Origin: Methylotenera_A sp049687015
GTDB taxonomy: Bacteria; Pseudomonadota; Gammaproteobacteria; Burkholderiales; Methylophilaceae
Assembly (NCBI GenBank): GCA_049687015.1
Contig: JBAVIP010000029.1
Span: 1 to 64,000 of the forward strand
Reading direction: 5' to 3'
DNA: 64,000 nucleotides
Below the pieces are notes generated by a model. It was not told where the DNA came from. It did no database searches and saw only the letters and a program-made list of their open reading frames with translations. Positions 17,032 through 25,058 of the stretch are shown piece by piece (the first letter of the stretch is position 1; each line of letters begins with the position of its first letter). Made by a program: the position numbers and the translations under genes.

Positions 17032-17052
17032 TTAGTTAAATGGCTTAACTAA
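17032..17052. repeat. Hairpin between murA and hisG
   Basis: TTAGTTAA (17032-17039) and TTAACTAA (17045-17052) form an 8-bp AT-rich stem around a 5-base loop, within a stretch where TAGTTAAATAG-like words recur. No T run follows on the minus strand, so termination is doubtful. Confidence 0.4.
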
Positions 17053-17057
17053 ATAGT

Positions 17058-18329
17058 CTAGTGGCTACGGCGCACCTTCGCGCCTAATTTTGTTAGTTTT
17101 TCTTCCAAATATTCGTAACCACGATCCAGATGATAAATACGCTCGATCACCGTTTCACCACGCGCCACCAAGCCAGCCAATACAAGGCTTGCAGAGGCAC
17201 GTAAGTCGGTTGCCATCACGGTTGCGCCATCTAAAAATTCCACTCCCTTTACCAGCGCAGTATTGCCGTCAACACTAATATCTGCACCTAAGCGCTGCAT
17301 TTCCTGCACATGCATGAAACGATTTTCAAAAATCGTTTCCGTCACTTTTGCAACACCTTCCGCCACACAATTCAATGCCATAAATTGCGCTTGCATATCG
17401 GTAGGAAATGCCGGGTGTGGCGCAGTGCGAATGTTCACCGCTTTTAATTTTCCATTACTTTTCACAGTGATCGTATTTTCAACTATGCTTACTTTTACTT
17501 CAGCGCCTGCGTCACGTAATTTTTCAATCACAGCATCCAGCAAATCGGCACGCGCATTAAGTAGCTTCACTTCGCCACCCGTCATCGCAGCCGCTACCAT
17601 GTAGGTGCCAGCTTCAATGCGGTCACAAACGATATTATGAGCTGCGCCCTGCAGCCTTTCCACGCCGACTATCGTAATTACATCGGTGCCAGCACCCGTA
17701 ATTTTTGCGCCCATTTTAATCAAACATTCAGCCAAATCAACCACTTCCGGTTCTTTAGCGGCATTTTCTAAAATCGTCTTGCCTTCAGCCAAAGCTGCGG
17801 CCATCATCAAGTTTTCCGTGCCCGTTACTGTAACCAAATCCATATAATACCTTGCACCCTGCAAGCGCCGATTAGGCAAATGCAAAGTACTGGCTTGGAT
17901 ATAACCGTGCGTGATGTGTATCGCCGCTCCCAAGGCTTGCAAGCCCTTAATATGAAGATCCACAGGGCGCGAGCCAATGGCGCAACCGCCAGGCAATGAT
18001 ACACGCGCAGTGCCAAAACGTGCCAATAATGGACCTAATACCAAAATGGATGCTCGCATGGTTTTCACCATCTCATAGGTTGCCTCAAACGAAGCAACAT
18101 TGCTGGCATCCAAACTTACTTTGTCGCCACTGCGCGCGATCTTAACGCCCATGGTATCAAGCAACTTAATAGTAGTGTCGATGTCTTTTAAGGCCGCAAC
18201 TCCACTCAGTTGGAGCGGAGTTTCAGCCAATAAAGATGCGCACAAAATTGGCAATGCTGCATTTTTTGCGCCTGAAATGGTAATCTCACCATTTAAACGC
18301 TGTCCGCCTTCTATAATCAGTTTATCCAA
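17058..18329 (-). CDS. murA: UDP-N-acetylglucosamine 1-carboxyvinyltransferase
   Basis: A 423-residue EPSP-synthase-fold enzyme making the first committed peptidoglycan precursor. The active-site Cys near residue 115 is in LPGGCAIGSRPVDLHIKGL; the N-terminus GGQRLNGEITISGAKNAALP is diagnostic. Cys rather than Asp at this site predicts sensitivity to fosfomycin-type inactivation. It sits between grxD (1 bp away) and hisG, a conserved neighbourhood. Confidence 0.98.
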   Translation of the reverse strand: MDKLIIEGGQRLNGEITISGAKNAALPILCASLLAETPLQLSGVAALKDIDTTIKLLDTMGVKIARSGDKVSLDASNVASFEATYEMVKTMRASILVLGPLLARFGTARVSLPGGCAIGSRPVDLHIKGLQALGAAIHITHGYIQASTLHLPNRRLQGARYYMDLVTVTGTENLMMAAALAEGKTILENAAKEPEVVDLAECLIKMGAKITGAGTDVITIVGVERLQGAAHNIVCDRIEAGTYMVAAAMTGGEVKLLNARADLLDAVIEKLRDAGAEVKVSIVENTITVKSNGKLKAVNIRTAPHPAFPTDMQAQFMALNCVAEGVAKVTETIFENRFMHVQEMQRLGADISVDGNTALVKGVEFLDGATVMATDLRASASLVLAGLVARGETVIERIYHLDRGYEYLEEKLTKLGAKVRRSH

Positions 18330-18330
18330 G

Positions 18331-18642
18331 TTATTTGGCGCTTTCTAACAGTGTTTGCAGCTCGCCATTTTCGTACATGGCGCGCATAATATCTGCACCA
18401 CCCACAAACTCACCCTTCACATACAGCTGCGGAATGGTCGGCCAATTGGCATATTGCTTAATGCCCTCGCGTATTTCCTGGTCGGCAAGCACATCCACCG
18501 CCACATATTTGGCATTGCAGGCATCCAGAATCTGTGTGGCTAGATTAGAAAATCCGCATTGCGGAAATTTTGGGCTGCCTTTCATATAAAGCACCACCGG
18601 GTTGCTGGTCACTGTTTCTTTAATTACCGCCTGTGCATCCAT
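18331..18642 (-). CDS. grxD: Monothiol glutaredoxin (Grx4/GrxD)
   Basis: A 103-residue glutaredoxin with the monothiol CGFS site at residues 29-32 (PQCGFSNLA) and the glutathione-binding WPTIPQLYVKGEFVGGADI. CGFS proteins form [2Fe-2S]-bridged complexes with BolA proteins; the bolA-like gene is directly upstream with no gap, which supports joint action in iron-sulfur handling. Confidence 0.97.
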   Translation of the reverse strand: MDAQAVIKETVTSNPVVLYMKGSPKFPQCGFSNLATQILDACNAKYVAVDVLADQEIREGIKQYANWPTIPQLYVKGEFVGGADIMRAMYENGELQTLLESAK

Positions 18643-18897
18643 TTACTTCTCCATTTCTTTCAAATCCTGCCATTTTTGCGGGGTGTAGGTTTTCATCGAC
18701 AATGCATGTATCTCGGCACGCATACGGTCGCCTAAGGCGCCATAAACGAGCTGATGCTGCTGTACCATGGATTTACCCGTGAAGGCCGGACTCACAATCA
18801 CCGCTTCAAAATGCGTGCCATCATCACCCGATACTTGAACATGATCGCATGCTAACCCTTGCCTGATATAGCTTTCTAACTGTGATGCACTTAACAA
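18643..18897 (-). CDS. BolA-family protein (IbaG-like)
   Basis: An 84-residue BolA-fold protein: GDDGTHFEAVIVSPAFTGKS and HALSMKTYTPQKW, containing the conserved His thought to ligate the shared cluster with CGFS glutaredoxin. It directly abuts grxD, and next to murA matches the IbaG branch. Probable partner of GrxD. Confidence 0.93.
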   Translation of the reverse strand: MLSASQLESYIRQGLACDHVQVSGDDGTHFEAVIVSPAFTGKSMVQQHQLVYGALGDRMRAEIHALSMKTYTPQKWQDLKEMEK

Positions 18898-18916
18898 CTT
18901 GAGCCCGCCTCTTGAT

Positions 18917-19705
18917 TTAGCCTCTTAACTTATAGCCGGATTTTAACATTTTTAGGGCTAACCATGCTAACCCGAATAAAAATGCGGCAACTACGCTAAT
19001 GCTGATCCACGGCGAAATATCTCCCTTGCCAAAAAAACCGTACCTGAACCCATCAATCATATAAAAGAACGGGTTGAACTTGGATACGGTTTGCCAGAAT
19101 TGCGGCAATGAGTGAATGGAATAAAACACGCCCGATAGAAATGTGAGCGGCATGATCACAAAGTTTTGAAACGCGGCCATCTGGTCGAATTTATCTGCCC
19201 AAATGCCCGCAATAATGCCGAAAGTGCCCAATAACGCACTACCCAAAAGCGCGAACGCAAAAATCCATAATGGGTGCGCAATCGGCAAATCGACGAACCA
19301 GATCGCCACCAAATAAATAGCCAGGCCAACCAGTAAGCCGCGCACAATCGAGGCAGCTAAAAATGCGATATAAAACTGCAAATAAGTCAGCGGCGTGAGC
19401 AAGATAAAAATGATATTGCCCATGACCTTTGACTGAATGAGGCTGGAAGAGCTATTGGCAAAAGCATTCTGCAAAAGCGACATCATCATCAGGCCAGGAA
19501 TCAGGAACGCGGTGTAGGGCACGTTTTTGTAAACCTGCACATGGCCTTCGAGTACATGTGAAAATATCAGCAAATACAACAATGCCGTAAGCACGGGTGA
19601 AGCCACAGTCTGGAAAGCCACACGCCAGAAACGTAAAATCTCTTTTTTAAAAAGCGTGTAAGTGCCACGCCATTGCTGAGAGACAAGGTTGTCAATTAAG
19701 GTCAT
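18917..19705 (-). CDS. ABC-2 type transporter permease (YadH-like)
   Basis: A 262-residue membrane protein with six predicted helices and the ABC-2 signature around GVFYSIHSLPQFWQTVSKFNPFFYMIDGFRYGFFG. It overlaps the ATPase gene by 4 bp. The pair resembles E. coli YadGH; the exported substrate is unknown. Placed between the mla operon and bolA, as in many Betaproteobacteria. Confidence 0.92.
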   Translation of the reverse strand: MTLIDNLVSQQWRGTYTLFKKEILRFWRVAFQTVASPVLTALLYLLIFSHVLEGHVQVYKNVPYTAFLIPGLMMMSLLQNAFANSSSSLIQSKVMGNIIFILLTPLTYLQFYIAFLAASIVRGLLVGLAIYLVAIWFVDLPIAHPLWIFAFALLGSALLGTFGIIAGIWADKFDQMAAFQNFVIMPLTFLSGVFYSIHSLPQFWQTVSKFNPFFYMIDGFRYGFFGKGDISPWISISVVAAFLFGLAWLALKMLKSGYKLRG

Positions 19706-20619
19706 TTGCTACCCACCAAGGACATAAATACATCTTCCAGATCGGCCTCGAATAATTGCATATCTTCTATATGTGCTTTGGCCTTGCGTAATTCGCCCAA
19801 CACAAACTCCACTTGATTCAACTCGGTAAGGACGAGCGTAAAAACACCATTTTCACCGCTTTTTAACAGAGGCAGCAATGCGGTCGGCAGCATCGCATTG
19901 CCTAGCTTAAGCCGCAAGTTTTTACCGGCAAGTTTATTGAGCAAGTTTGCGGTTGTATCCAAAGCCACAATTTCTCCCTGTTTCATCATCGCCACGCGTT
20001 CACACAATGTCTCGGCTTCTTCCAGATAATGCGTTGTGAGGATAATAGTATGACCATCGCGATTGAGCTGTTTAATAAAGCCCCACAGCATTTGCCGCAG
20101 TTCAACATCCACACCTGCGGTAGGCTCATCTAATACAATCACAGGCGGTTTATGCGCCAGGGCTTGTGCGATTAGGGCGCGGCGCTTCATGCCGCCCGAA
20201 AGCTTGCGCATATTGGTGTGCGCCTTATCGGTCAAGCCTAAGCTTTCGATGACTTCATCTACCCAGGCATCGTTTTCGCGGCCGCGACCAAAATAACCGG
20301 CCTGAAAGCGCAGCATCTCGCGTACATTAAAAAACGGGTCAAACACCAGCTCTTGCGGCACCACGCCCAGTGCCATGCGTGCAGCCTGGTAGTCATTTAC
20401 CACGTCATGCCCCATTACCGAAACCTTGCCATGTGAAGGTTTGAGCAACCCAGCTAGTATATTAATCAGCGTGGATTTACCTGCGCCATTTGGGCCTAAC
20501 AAGGCGAAAAATTCACCCTGATTGATAGTTAAATCAATGCCTTTAAGCGCGTGCAGGCTACCAAAGTGCTTGTGAACTTGCTCTATTTTAATGGCTGGTG
20601 TCGTATTATTTTCTAGCAA
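19702..20619 (-). CDS. ABC transporter ATP-binding protein (YadG-like)
   Basis: A 305-residue ATPase with Walker A GPNGAGKST near residue 42, signature LSGGMKRR, Walker B VIVLDEPTAGVD and switch His in TTHYLEEAE. A C-terminal extension of about 70 residues is usual for ABC-2 exporters. It pairs with the following permease and is separated from mlaB by hairpins. Confidence 0.94.
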   Translation of the reverse strand: MLENNTTPAIKIEQVHKHFGSLHALKGIDLTINQGEFFALLGPNGAGKSTLINILAGLLKPSHGKVSVMGHDVVNDYQAARMALGVVPQELVFDPFFNVREMLRFQAGYFGRGRENDAWVDEVIESLGLTDKAHTNMRKLSGGMKRRALIAQALAHKPPVIVLDEPTAGVDVELRQMLWGFIKQLNRDGHTIILTTHYLEEAETLCERVAMMKQGEIVALDTTANLLNKLAGKNLRLKLGNAMLPTALLPLLKSGENGVFTLVLTELNQVEFVLGELRKAKAHIEDMQLFEADLEDVFMSLVGSK

Positions 20620-20675
20620 GAAAGATCCTGAAAACTTAAACCTGAAAACCTAAATTAGTTAAACACTAAAAACGA

Positions 20676-20698
20676 AACCCCACCTTGCAGATGGGGTT
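20676..20698 (-). terminator. Probable terminator after the mla genes
   Basis: AACCCCA (20676-20682) / TGGGGTT (20692-20698) forms a 7-bp stem with a 9-base loop; on the minus strand TTTCGTTTTT follows. A second small hairpin, CCTGC (20714-20718) / GCAGG (20724-20728), lies just after the mlaB stop. Together they probably end or attenuate mla transcription. Confidence 0.5.
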
Positions 20699-20730
20699 AT
20701 TAAATATTTTGAACCTGCCTTAAGCAGGCG

Positions 20731-21012
20731 TTAATTGATTAGTTCTGCCACACCGTATAATTGCGTCAAGCTGATTAAATTCGCAGGCAGATTCACAAAC
20801 TTCAGCGTCTGGCTTTCTAACTGCGCACGGCGTTTCCACTCTAAAATCAGGCTAATGGTCGAGGTGTCGATATTATTCACTTTTGAAAAATCGACCATTG
20901 TATCTGCCGCTATGGGCAATGATTTACTTGCTTCTAAAATTGCAGATACTGTACCGATAATAACATCGCCGCTGATGTTCCAGAGGTTATCAGTTTGTGT
21001 TATTTGCGCCAT
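20731..21012 (-). CDS. mlaB: STAS-domain protein MlaB
   Basis: A 93-residue STAS-domain protein with the loop FSKVNNIDTSTISLILEWKR; MlaB binds and supports the MlaF ATPase. Low sequence conservation is usual. Placement as the last mla gene, 3 bp after mlaC, makes the call firm. The Mla system moves phospholipids between outer and inner membranes. Confidence 0.9.
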   Translation of the reverse strand: MAQITQTDNLWNISGDVIIGTVSAILEASKSLPIAADTMVDFSKVNNIDTSTISLILEWKRRAQLESQTLKFVNLPANLISLTQLYGVAELIN

Positions 21013-21015
21013 TTG

Positions 21016-21657
21016 CTAGTTTTGATTCGACGCGGTTGTATGCTGGGCAGCTTTGTTTTTATCAGCTAATTTTTTTATTAAGCTATCTAAGCCATTTTGG
21101 CGAATTTCCTGCGCGAACTGGCTACGATAGTTGGTCACCAAGCTCACCCCCTCAATCACAATATCGTACACTTTCCATGTATCAGCTTGTCTTTCAAGTG
21201 TGTAATCCACGGGTATTGGCTGGCCGCCAGGCTGTATGATTTGTGTTTTCACAGAGGCGATGCTCGACTCATTCACCATGCGAAACGGCTTGTATTCAAT
21301 AGTTTGATTTCTATACTTAGAAAGCGCAGAGGCATATGTGCGTATCAACAATGTACGAAACTCCGCCTGAAAGGCCGCTTTTTGTTCAGGTGTGGCCCTG
21401 GTCCAGTTTTTGCCCAACACCATACGCGAAACTTTATCGAAATTAAAGTTTGGCACAATTTTTTCTTCGGCCAAGGCAAATATTTTTTCCTGGTTACCTG
21501 CCTGAATATCTTGATCACTTTTAACTGTGGCCAATACATCCTCGGCGGTTCTTTTCACCAGCTCGTCAGGGCCTTCAATAGCGAAGCTAGCTGTACCAAA
21601 ACACAACAAACTCAATGCAATTATAAATCGAAATGCAATTAAAAAATCTTTCATCAT
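21016..21657 (-). CDS. mlaC: Periplasmic phospholipid-binding protein MlaC
   Basis: A 213-residue protein with a Sec signal peptide (residues about 1-26, ending TASFA) and the MlaC/Ttg2D fold: NFDKVSRMVLGKNWTRATPEQ, then RNQTIEYKPF and VYDIVIEGVSLVTNYRSQF. It shuttles lipids across the periplasm between MlaA and MlaFEDB. Located between mlaD and mlaB. Confidence 0.95.
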   Translation of the reverse strand: MMKDFLIAFRFIIALSLLCFGTASFAIEGPDELVKRTAEDVLATVKSDQDIQAGNQEKIFALAEEKIVPNFNFDKVSRMVLGKNWTRATPEQKAAFQAEFRTLLIRTYASALSKYRNQTIEYKPFRMVNESSIASVKTQIIQPGGQPIPVDYTLERQADTWKVYDIVIEGVSLVTNYRSQFAQEIRQNGLDSLIKKLADKNKAAQHTTASNQN

Positions 21658-21713
21658 TTAATCCTTAGTTTCCTGGTCAGATCCTATTTTAATTATAGTT
21701 TTTATAATTCTAA

Positions 21714-22283
21714 TTACGGCGCAGCAGGTTTAGTAATAGTATCCAGCGGGTTCGCGGTTAACGCTTCATCATTCGATTTGGTTGATGCGGCAGAACCCGA
21801 CTTGGCTGCAGCAGGTGCATCATCTTTACTTTCGGATGCTTTATTATACAAGAATTGGCTGATCATTTTTTCCAGCACAACCGCATCTTGTGTTTGTGTG
21901 ATTTTATCACCGTTTTTTAGCATTGCCTCATCTCCGCCTGCCTCTAAACCAACGTATTGCTCACCCAACAAGCCTGCGGTATAAATATTTGCAAAAGTAT
22001 CTTTAGGAAAACTATAACGTTTATCAACGCTGAGACTCACCACTGCCTCAAAAGTTGCAGGGTCAAATTGAATATCGCCCACGCGACCAACCACCACGCC
22101 AGCACTTTTCACTGGCGCACGCGGCTTTAAACCACCAATATTTTCAAAATTAGCAGTCACAGTATAGGTGATGCCTATATTGCTGGTGGTTAAATTGCCC
22201 ACTTTCAATGCAAGCCCTAGTAGTGCCGCCACGCCTAGTGCGACAAAAACGCCCACCCATAAATCTATCGTTGTTCTTTCCAT
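21714..22283 (-). CDS. mlaD: MCE-domain protein MlaD
   Basis: A 189-residue protein: one N-terminal membrane helix (about 8-28), an MCE domain at about 38-115 (PVKSAGVVVGRVGDIQFD; LLGEQYVGLEAGG), then a helical part and an Ala/Ser-rich tail. MlaD forms the hexameric ring that holds lipid on the periplasmic face of MlaE. It lies 18 bp after mlaE. Confidence 0.95.
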   Translation of the reverse strand: MERTTIDLWVGVFVALGVAALLGLALKVGNLTTSNIGITYTVTANFENIGGLKPRAPVKSAGVVVGRVGDIQFDPATFEAVVSLSVDKRYSFPKDTFANIYTAGLLGEQYVGLEAGGDEAMLKNGDKITQTQDAVVLEKMISQFLYNKASESKDDAPAAAKSGSAASTKSNDEALTANPLDTITKPAAP

Positions 22284-22301
22284 TGCCTACTCCTGCACGC
22301 T

Positions 22302-23108
22302 TTACAAAGTAATCATAAATGAGGTTAATACGAAATCTAGCCCTAACACTGCCAACGATGAAATGACCACTGTTCTTGTTGTTGCGCGGCTAACACCTTC
22401 CGCCGTGGGTGGCGCATCATAGCCTTCAAACAGCGCAATCATAGTACAAGCAACGCCAAACACCACACTCTTAATTACGCCATTCACAATGTCATCGCGC
22501 CAATCTACATTGGCCTGCATTTGCGACCAGAACGCGCCTGCATCTACGCCAATGAGCGGCACCGCAACTAAATAGCCGCCTAGAATACCCACCATTGAAA
22601 ATAGCAATGCCAATATTGGCATGGCAATCACGCCTGCCCAAAAGCGTGGCGCAATCACCCGCGAAATTGGGCTCACTGCCATCATTTCCATGGCAGAAAG
22701 TTGCTCAGTGGCTTTCATTAAACCAATCTCTGCAGTAATCGCGGTGCCGGCGCGACCAGCGAACAATAAGGCAGTGACCACAGGCCCCAGCTCGCGTACC
22801 AAAGACAAGGCTACCAACACACCAATAGCCTCTGAAGAGCCATATTTTTGCAGCGTATTGTAACCCTGCAACGCCAGCACCATACCGACAAACAACGCTG
22901 AAACCACAATAATGATGAGTGACATCACCCCTGTGAAATACACCTCACGAATGGTTAAATGAAACCTGCGGAAGCTTTCGCCGGACGAAATCAGCGTTAA
23001 CCAGAATAAGCGTGCGCCTGCCCCCAGCTGCCAAATTTGCCCGGTAAAGCGATGACCGATGTTGCGCAAAGTGCGCGCCAGGCTGACTAACAGGCCGGAA
23101 CGTATCAT
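22302..23108 (-). CDS. mlaE: Phospholipid ABC transporter permease MlaE
   Basis: A 268-residue permease with about five hydrophobic segments and the family core VRELGPVVTALLFAGRAGTAITAEIGLMKATEQLSAME (shown in part as motif). The ATG overlaps the mlaF stop by 4 bp, indicating translational coupling. Confidence 0.96.
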   Translation of the reverse strand: MIRSGLLVSLARTLRNIGHRFTGQIWQLGAGARLFWLTLISSGESFRRFHLTIREVYFTGVMSLIIIVVSALFVGMVLALQGYNTLQKYGSSEAIGVLVALSLVRELGPVVTALLFAGRAGTAITAEIGLMKATEQLSAMEMMAVSPISRVIAPRFWAGVIAMPILALLFSMVGILGGYLVAVPLIGVDAGAFWSQMQANVDWRDDIVNGVIKSVVFGVACTMIALFEGYDAPPTAEGVSRATTRTVVISSLAVLGLDFVLTSFMITL

Positions 23109-23923
23109 GCCCCGAACCCCAATAAATCTTGCTTATAATCACCCGCTGCATAATGAAAAGGCACAGGGCCATCTTTTTCGCCATGCACAAATTGATGCAC
23201 AAATGGCAAGCTGGATTTACTCAAATCTTCCGGCGTACCTTCGGCTGCAACGGTGCCATTAGCTACAAAATAAACATAATCTGCGATTAAAAAAGTTTCT
23301 TTCACATCGTGCGATACGATAATTGAGGTAGTACCAAGCGCATCGTTAAGCGTGCGAATTAAATCGCAAATAACACCCATAGAAATCGGATCTAGCCCGG
23401 CAAAAGGCTCATCGTACATCACGATATCAGGGTCTAGCGCAATAGCGCGCGCCAAGGCCACGCGTCGCGCCATGCCGCCAGAAAGCTCCGCAGGCATAAG
23501 TTGATGCGCACCTCGTAAACCAACTGCGTGCAATTTCAATAGTACTAAATCGCGGATCATACTCTCAGGCAGCTTCGTATGCTCGCGCATGGGAAAGGCG
23601 ACGTTTTCATACACTGATAAATCGGTAAACAGCGCGCCGTGCTGAAACAGCATGCCCATTTTGCGGCGCAGCTGATAAATGCCTTCACGGCTTTGTTTGT
23701 GCACCACCTGATCATCTACACGCACTTCGCCCTTGTTGGGCTTAATCTGACCGCCAATGAGGCGCAGCAGCGTGGTTTTGCCGCTGCCGCTGCCACCCAT
23801 AATAGCCACCACCTTGCCGCGCGGAAACACCATATTGATACCTTGATGCAACATGCGGCCTTTGTAGCCAAACGAGAGATTGTCTATCTCAACGATATTT
23901 AGTCCGACGATATTTTGAGTCAT
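23105..23923 (-). CDS. mlaF: Phospholipid ABC transporter ATPase MlaF
   Basis: A 272-residue ATPase: Walker A MGGSGSGKTT, signature LSGGMARR, Walker B IVMYDEPFAGLDP, switch SHDVKE. Longer than E. coli MlaF by a C-terminal piece of about 25 residues. First gene of mlaFEDCB. A weak TTGAAT-17-TAAAAT promoter candidate lies immediately ahead of the ATG but would leave almost no leader. Confidence 0.96.
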   Translation of the reverse strand: MTQNIVGLNIVEIDNLSFGYKGRMLHQGINMVFPRGKVVAIMGGSGSGKTTLLRLIGGQIKPNKGEVRVDDQVVHKQSREGIYQLRRKMGMLFQHGALFTDLSVYENVAFPMREHTKLPESMIRDLVLLKLHAVGLRGAHQLMPAELSGGMARRVALARAIALDPDIVMYDEPFAGLDPISMGVICDLIRTLNDALGTTSIIVSHDVKETFLIADYVYFVANGTVAAEGTPEDLSKSSLPFVHQFVHGEKDGPVPFHYAAGDYKQDLLGFGA

Positions 23924-23996
23924 TTGTTATGCATTTTAATTTTGCAACTATTCTAATTCAAATCCTGTTTAATTGAAATCGAGTTTGAATGATGTT

Positions 23997-24074
23997 GTAG
24001 GTTGGCGGTGAGTGAAACGAACCCCAACGAGATGAGAAATGTTGGGGTTCACAAAGCCGCTCACCCCAACCTAC
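23997..24074. repeat. Nested palindromic extragenic element (REP-like)
   Basis: Outer arms GTAGGTTGGCGGTGAG (23997-24012) and CTCACCCCAACCTAC (24060-24074) are near inverse copies. Inside them GAACCCCAAC (24019-24028) and GTTGGGGTTC (24041-24050) form a perfect 10-bp stem. The GTAGGTTGGGGTGAGC...AACCCCAAC wording is of a kind seen as interspersed palindromes in many bacterial genomes. It lies between mlaF and the prepilin-like gene. Confidence 0.75.
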
Positions 24075-24110
24075 GAGCTACGAGCTAAAATGGACCTTAC
24101 TAAAAACAAA

Positions 24111-24136
24111 AAAACCCGCGTATCGCGGGCTTTTTT
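24111..24136. terminator. Bidirectional terminator after the prepilin-like gene
   Basis: CCCGCG (24115-24120) / CGCGGG (24124-24129) with a 3-base loop, flanked by a run of A on the left and TTTTTT on the right (24131-24136). It starts 18 bp after the prepilin-like stop codon and can stop transcription in both directions. Confidence 0.85.
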
Positions 24137-24153
24137 CTAAAACATTAACCTAC

Positions 24154-24804
24154 TTAGAGCGACATACATACTGTATGTTGACCAGCCTGATTGGCTGTGA
24201 CAGCTGCTGTAGCCGAAGCGTTGCCAGGGGCTCCAGTAGCAACAACACGTACGTTACCCGTTGCCGTATTACCATCATCCAATGTTGTATCTAATTGCAA
24301 TGCATCTCTACCTAGTATCAATCCTGAACATACGGCATAAGCACCTTGCATATTATTAATCTCAGCAAACCCCGCGCCAATGCTCTGTATACCAATTCTA
24401 CCGCCGCTTGCATTTCTTGGCTCAAACTCTGGCGTACCTAAAGCAGTAGAGCCTGGCGCCAACCCAGCAAGACGCACTTGTTGCCAAAAACGATAAGATT
24501 CATCGGTTGGAGTTGCAGAATCCCATGCCCCACCAATTTGGCCATTACCTAATGGGCCGCCTGTACTTGCGTTATCAGCAGCCCCCACATGGCCTACAGC
24601 GTTATTGTCATCGCCAGGAACAGCTCTAAACCGATCTTGATATCCATAAATATAAACCTGCACGTTTTGGAAGTCACGGGTGATATTTTTAACACGCGCA
24701 CTATTAATCAGCTCCTGCCCCCTAAGCACGCCGCCGAGTAGCAAGCCGATAATCACCAACACGATAGCTAGCTCAATTAGGGTGAAACCTGTCTGTTTGT
24801 TCAT
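24154..24804 (-). CDS. Type IV prepilin-like protein
   Basis: A 216-residue protein with a classical class III signal: NKQTG/FTLIELAIVLVIIGLLLGG, cleaved after Gly6-like position before Phe, with Glu5 of the mature form present. The mature part has the RGQELINSARVKNITRDFQNV helix, a PGDDNNA loop, Gly-rich segments, and two Cys (in YAVCSG and the C-terminal TVCMSL) that could form a D-loop disulfide. No assembly genes adjoin it. A sigma-54 promoter precedes it. It could be a pilin, minor pilin or type II secretion pseudopilin. Confidence 0.88.
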   Translation of the reverse strand: MNKQTGFTLIELAIVLVIIGLLLGGVLRGQELINSARVKNITRDFQNVQVYIYGYQDRFRAVPGDDNNAVGHVGAADNASTGGPLGNGQIGGAWDSATPTDESYRFWQQVRLAGLAPGSTALGTPEFEPRNASGGRIGIQSIGAGFAEINNMQGAYAVCSGLILGRDALQLDTTLDDGNTATGNVRVVATGAPGNASATAAVTANQAGQHTVCMSL

Positions 24805-24871
24805 TTTGGTATCCTTTACCAGTTATTATGTGTGACATTCTTGTTTATTTGCCCACACTTGATGAAAATTA

Positions 24872-24887
24872 TGCAAGTACTATGCCA
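24872..24887 (-). promoter_or_regulatory. Sigma-54 (-24/-12) promoter of the prepilin-like gene
   Basis: The minus strand reads TGGCATAGTACTTGCA, an exact fit to the RpoN pattern TGGCAYRNNNNTTGCW. Both invariant GG and GC are present with correct spacing. Predicted start is near 24861, about 57 bases ahead of the ATG; a good ribosome site (AAGGAT) precedes the ATG. Sigma-54 promoters need an AAA+ activator; PilR at 45888-47285 is one. Confidence 0.85.
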
Positions 24888-24969
24888 GCCCACAAGGCCT
24901 TATTCTAAGCGGTGTTCTGCCAAGTTTCCAGCCAAATAAACAAAAAAAATGATGAATTTTCATCGTTTG

Positions 24970-24986
24970 TGACAAATTATTGACAC
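24970..24986 (-). promoter_or_regulatory. Possible activator-binding repeats upstream of the sigma-54 promoter
   Basis: TTGTCA (24975-24970) and GTGTCA (24986-24981) on the minus strand are 11 bp apart, the same helix face, and about 110-125 bp upstream of the predicted start, where PilR-type boxes with a (C/G)TGTC core are found before Pseudomonas pilA. The same DNA carries TTGACA (24980-24985) on the plus strand, which may instead be the -35 of the kinase gene. Confidence 0.35.
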
Positions 24987-25058
24987 ACTATTTTTAGACG
25001 CTTTTTTAGATTATGCTTAAGTCTTGTTCAAGCCTATATTTAAAGTTAAGTCAAACCT

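Noticed and set aside
17032..17052. Terminator between murA and hisG
   Set aside because: The stem is AT-rich and lacks a T run on the minus strand; kept only as a hairpin.
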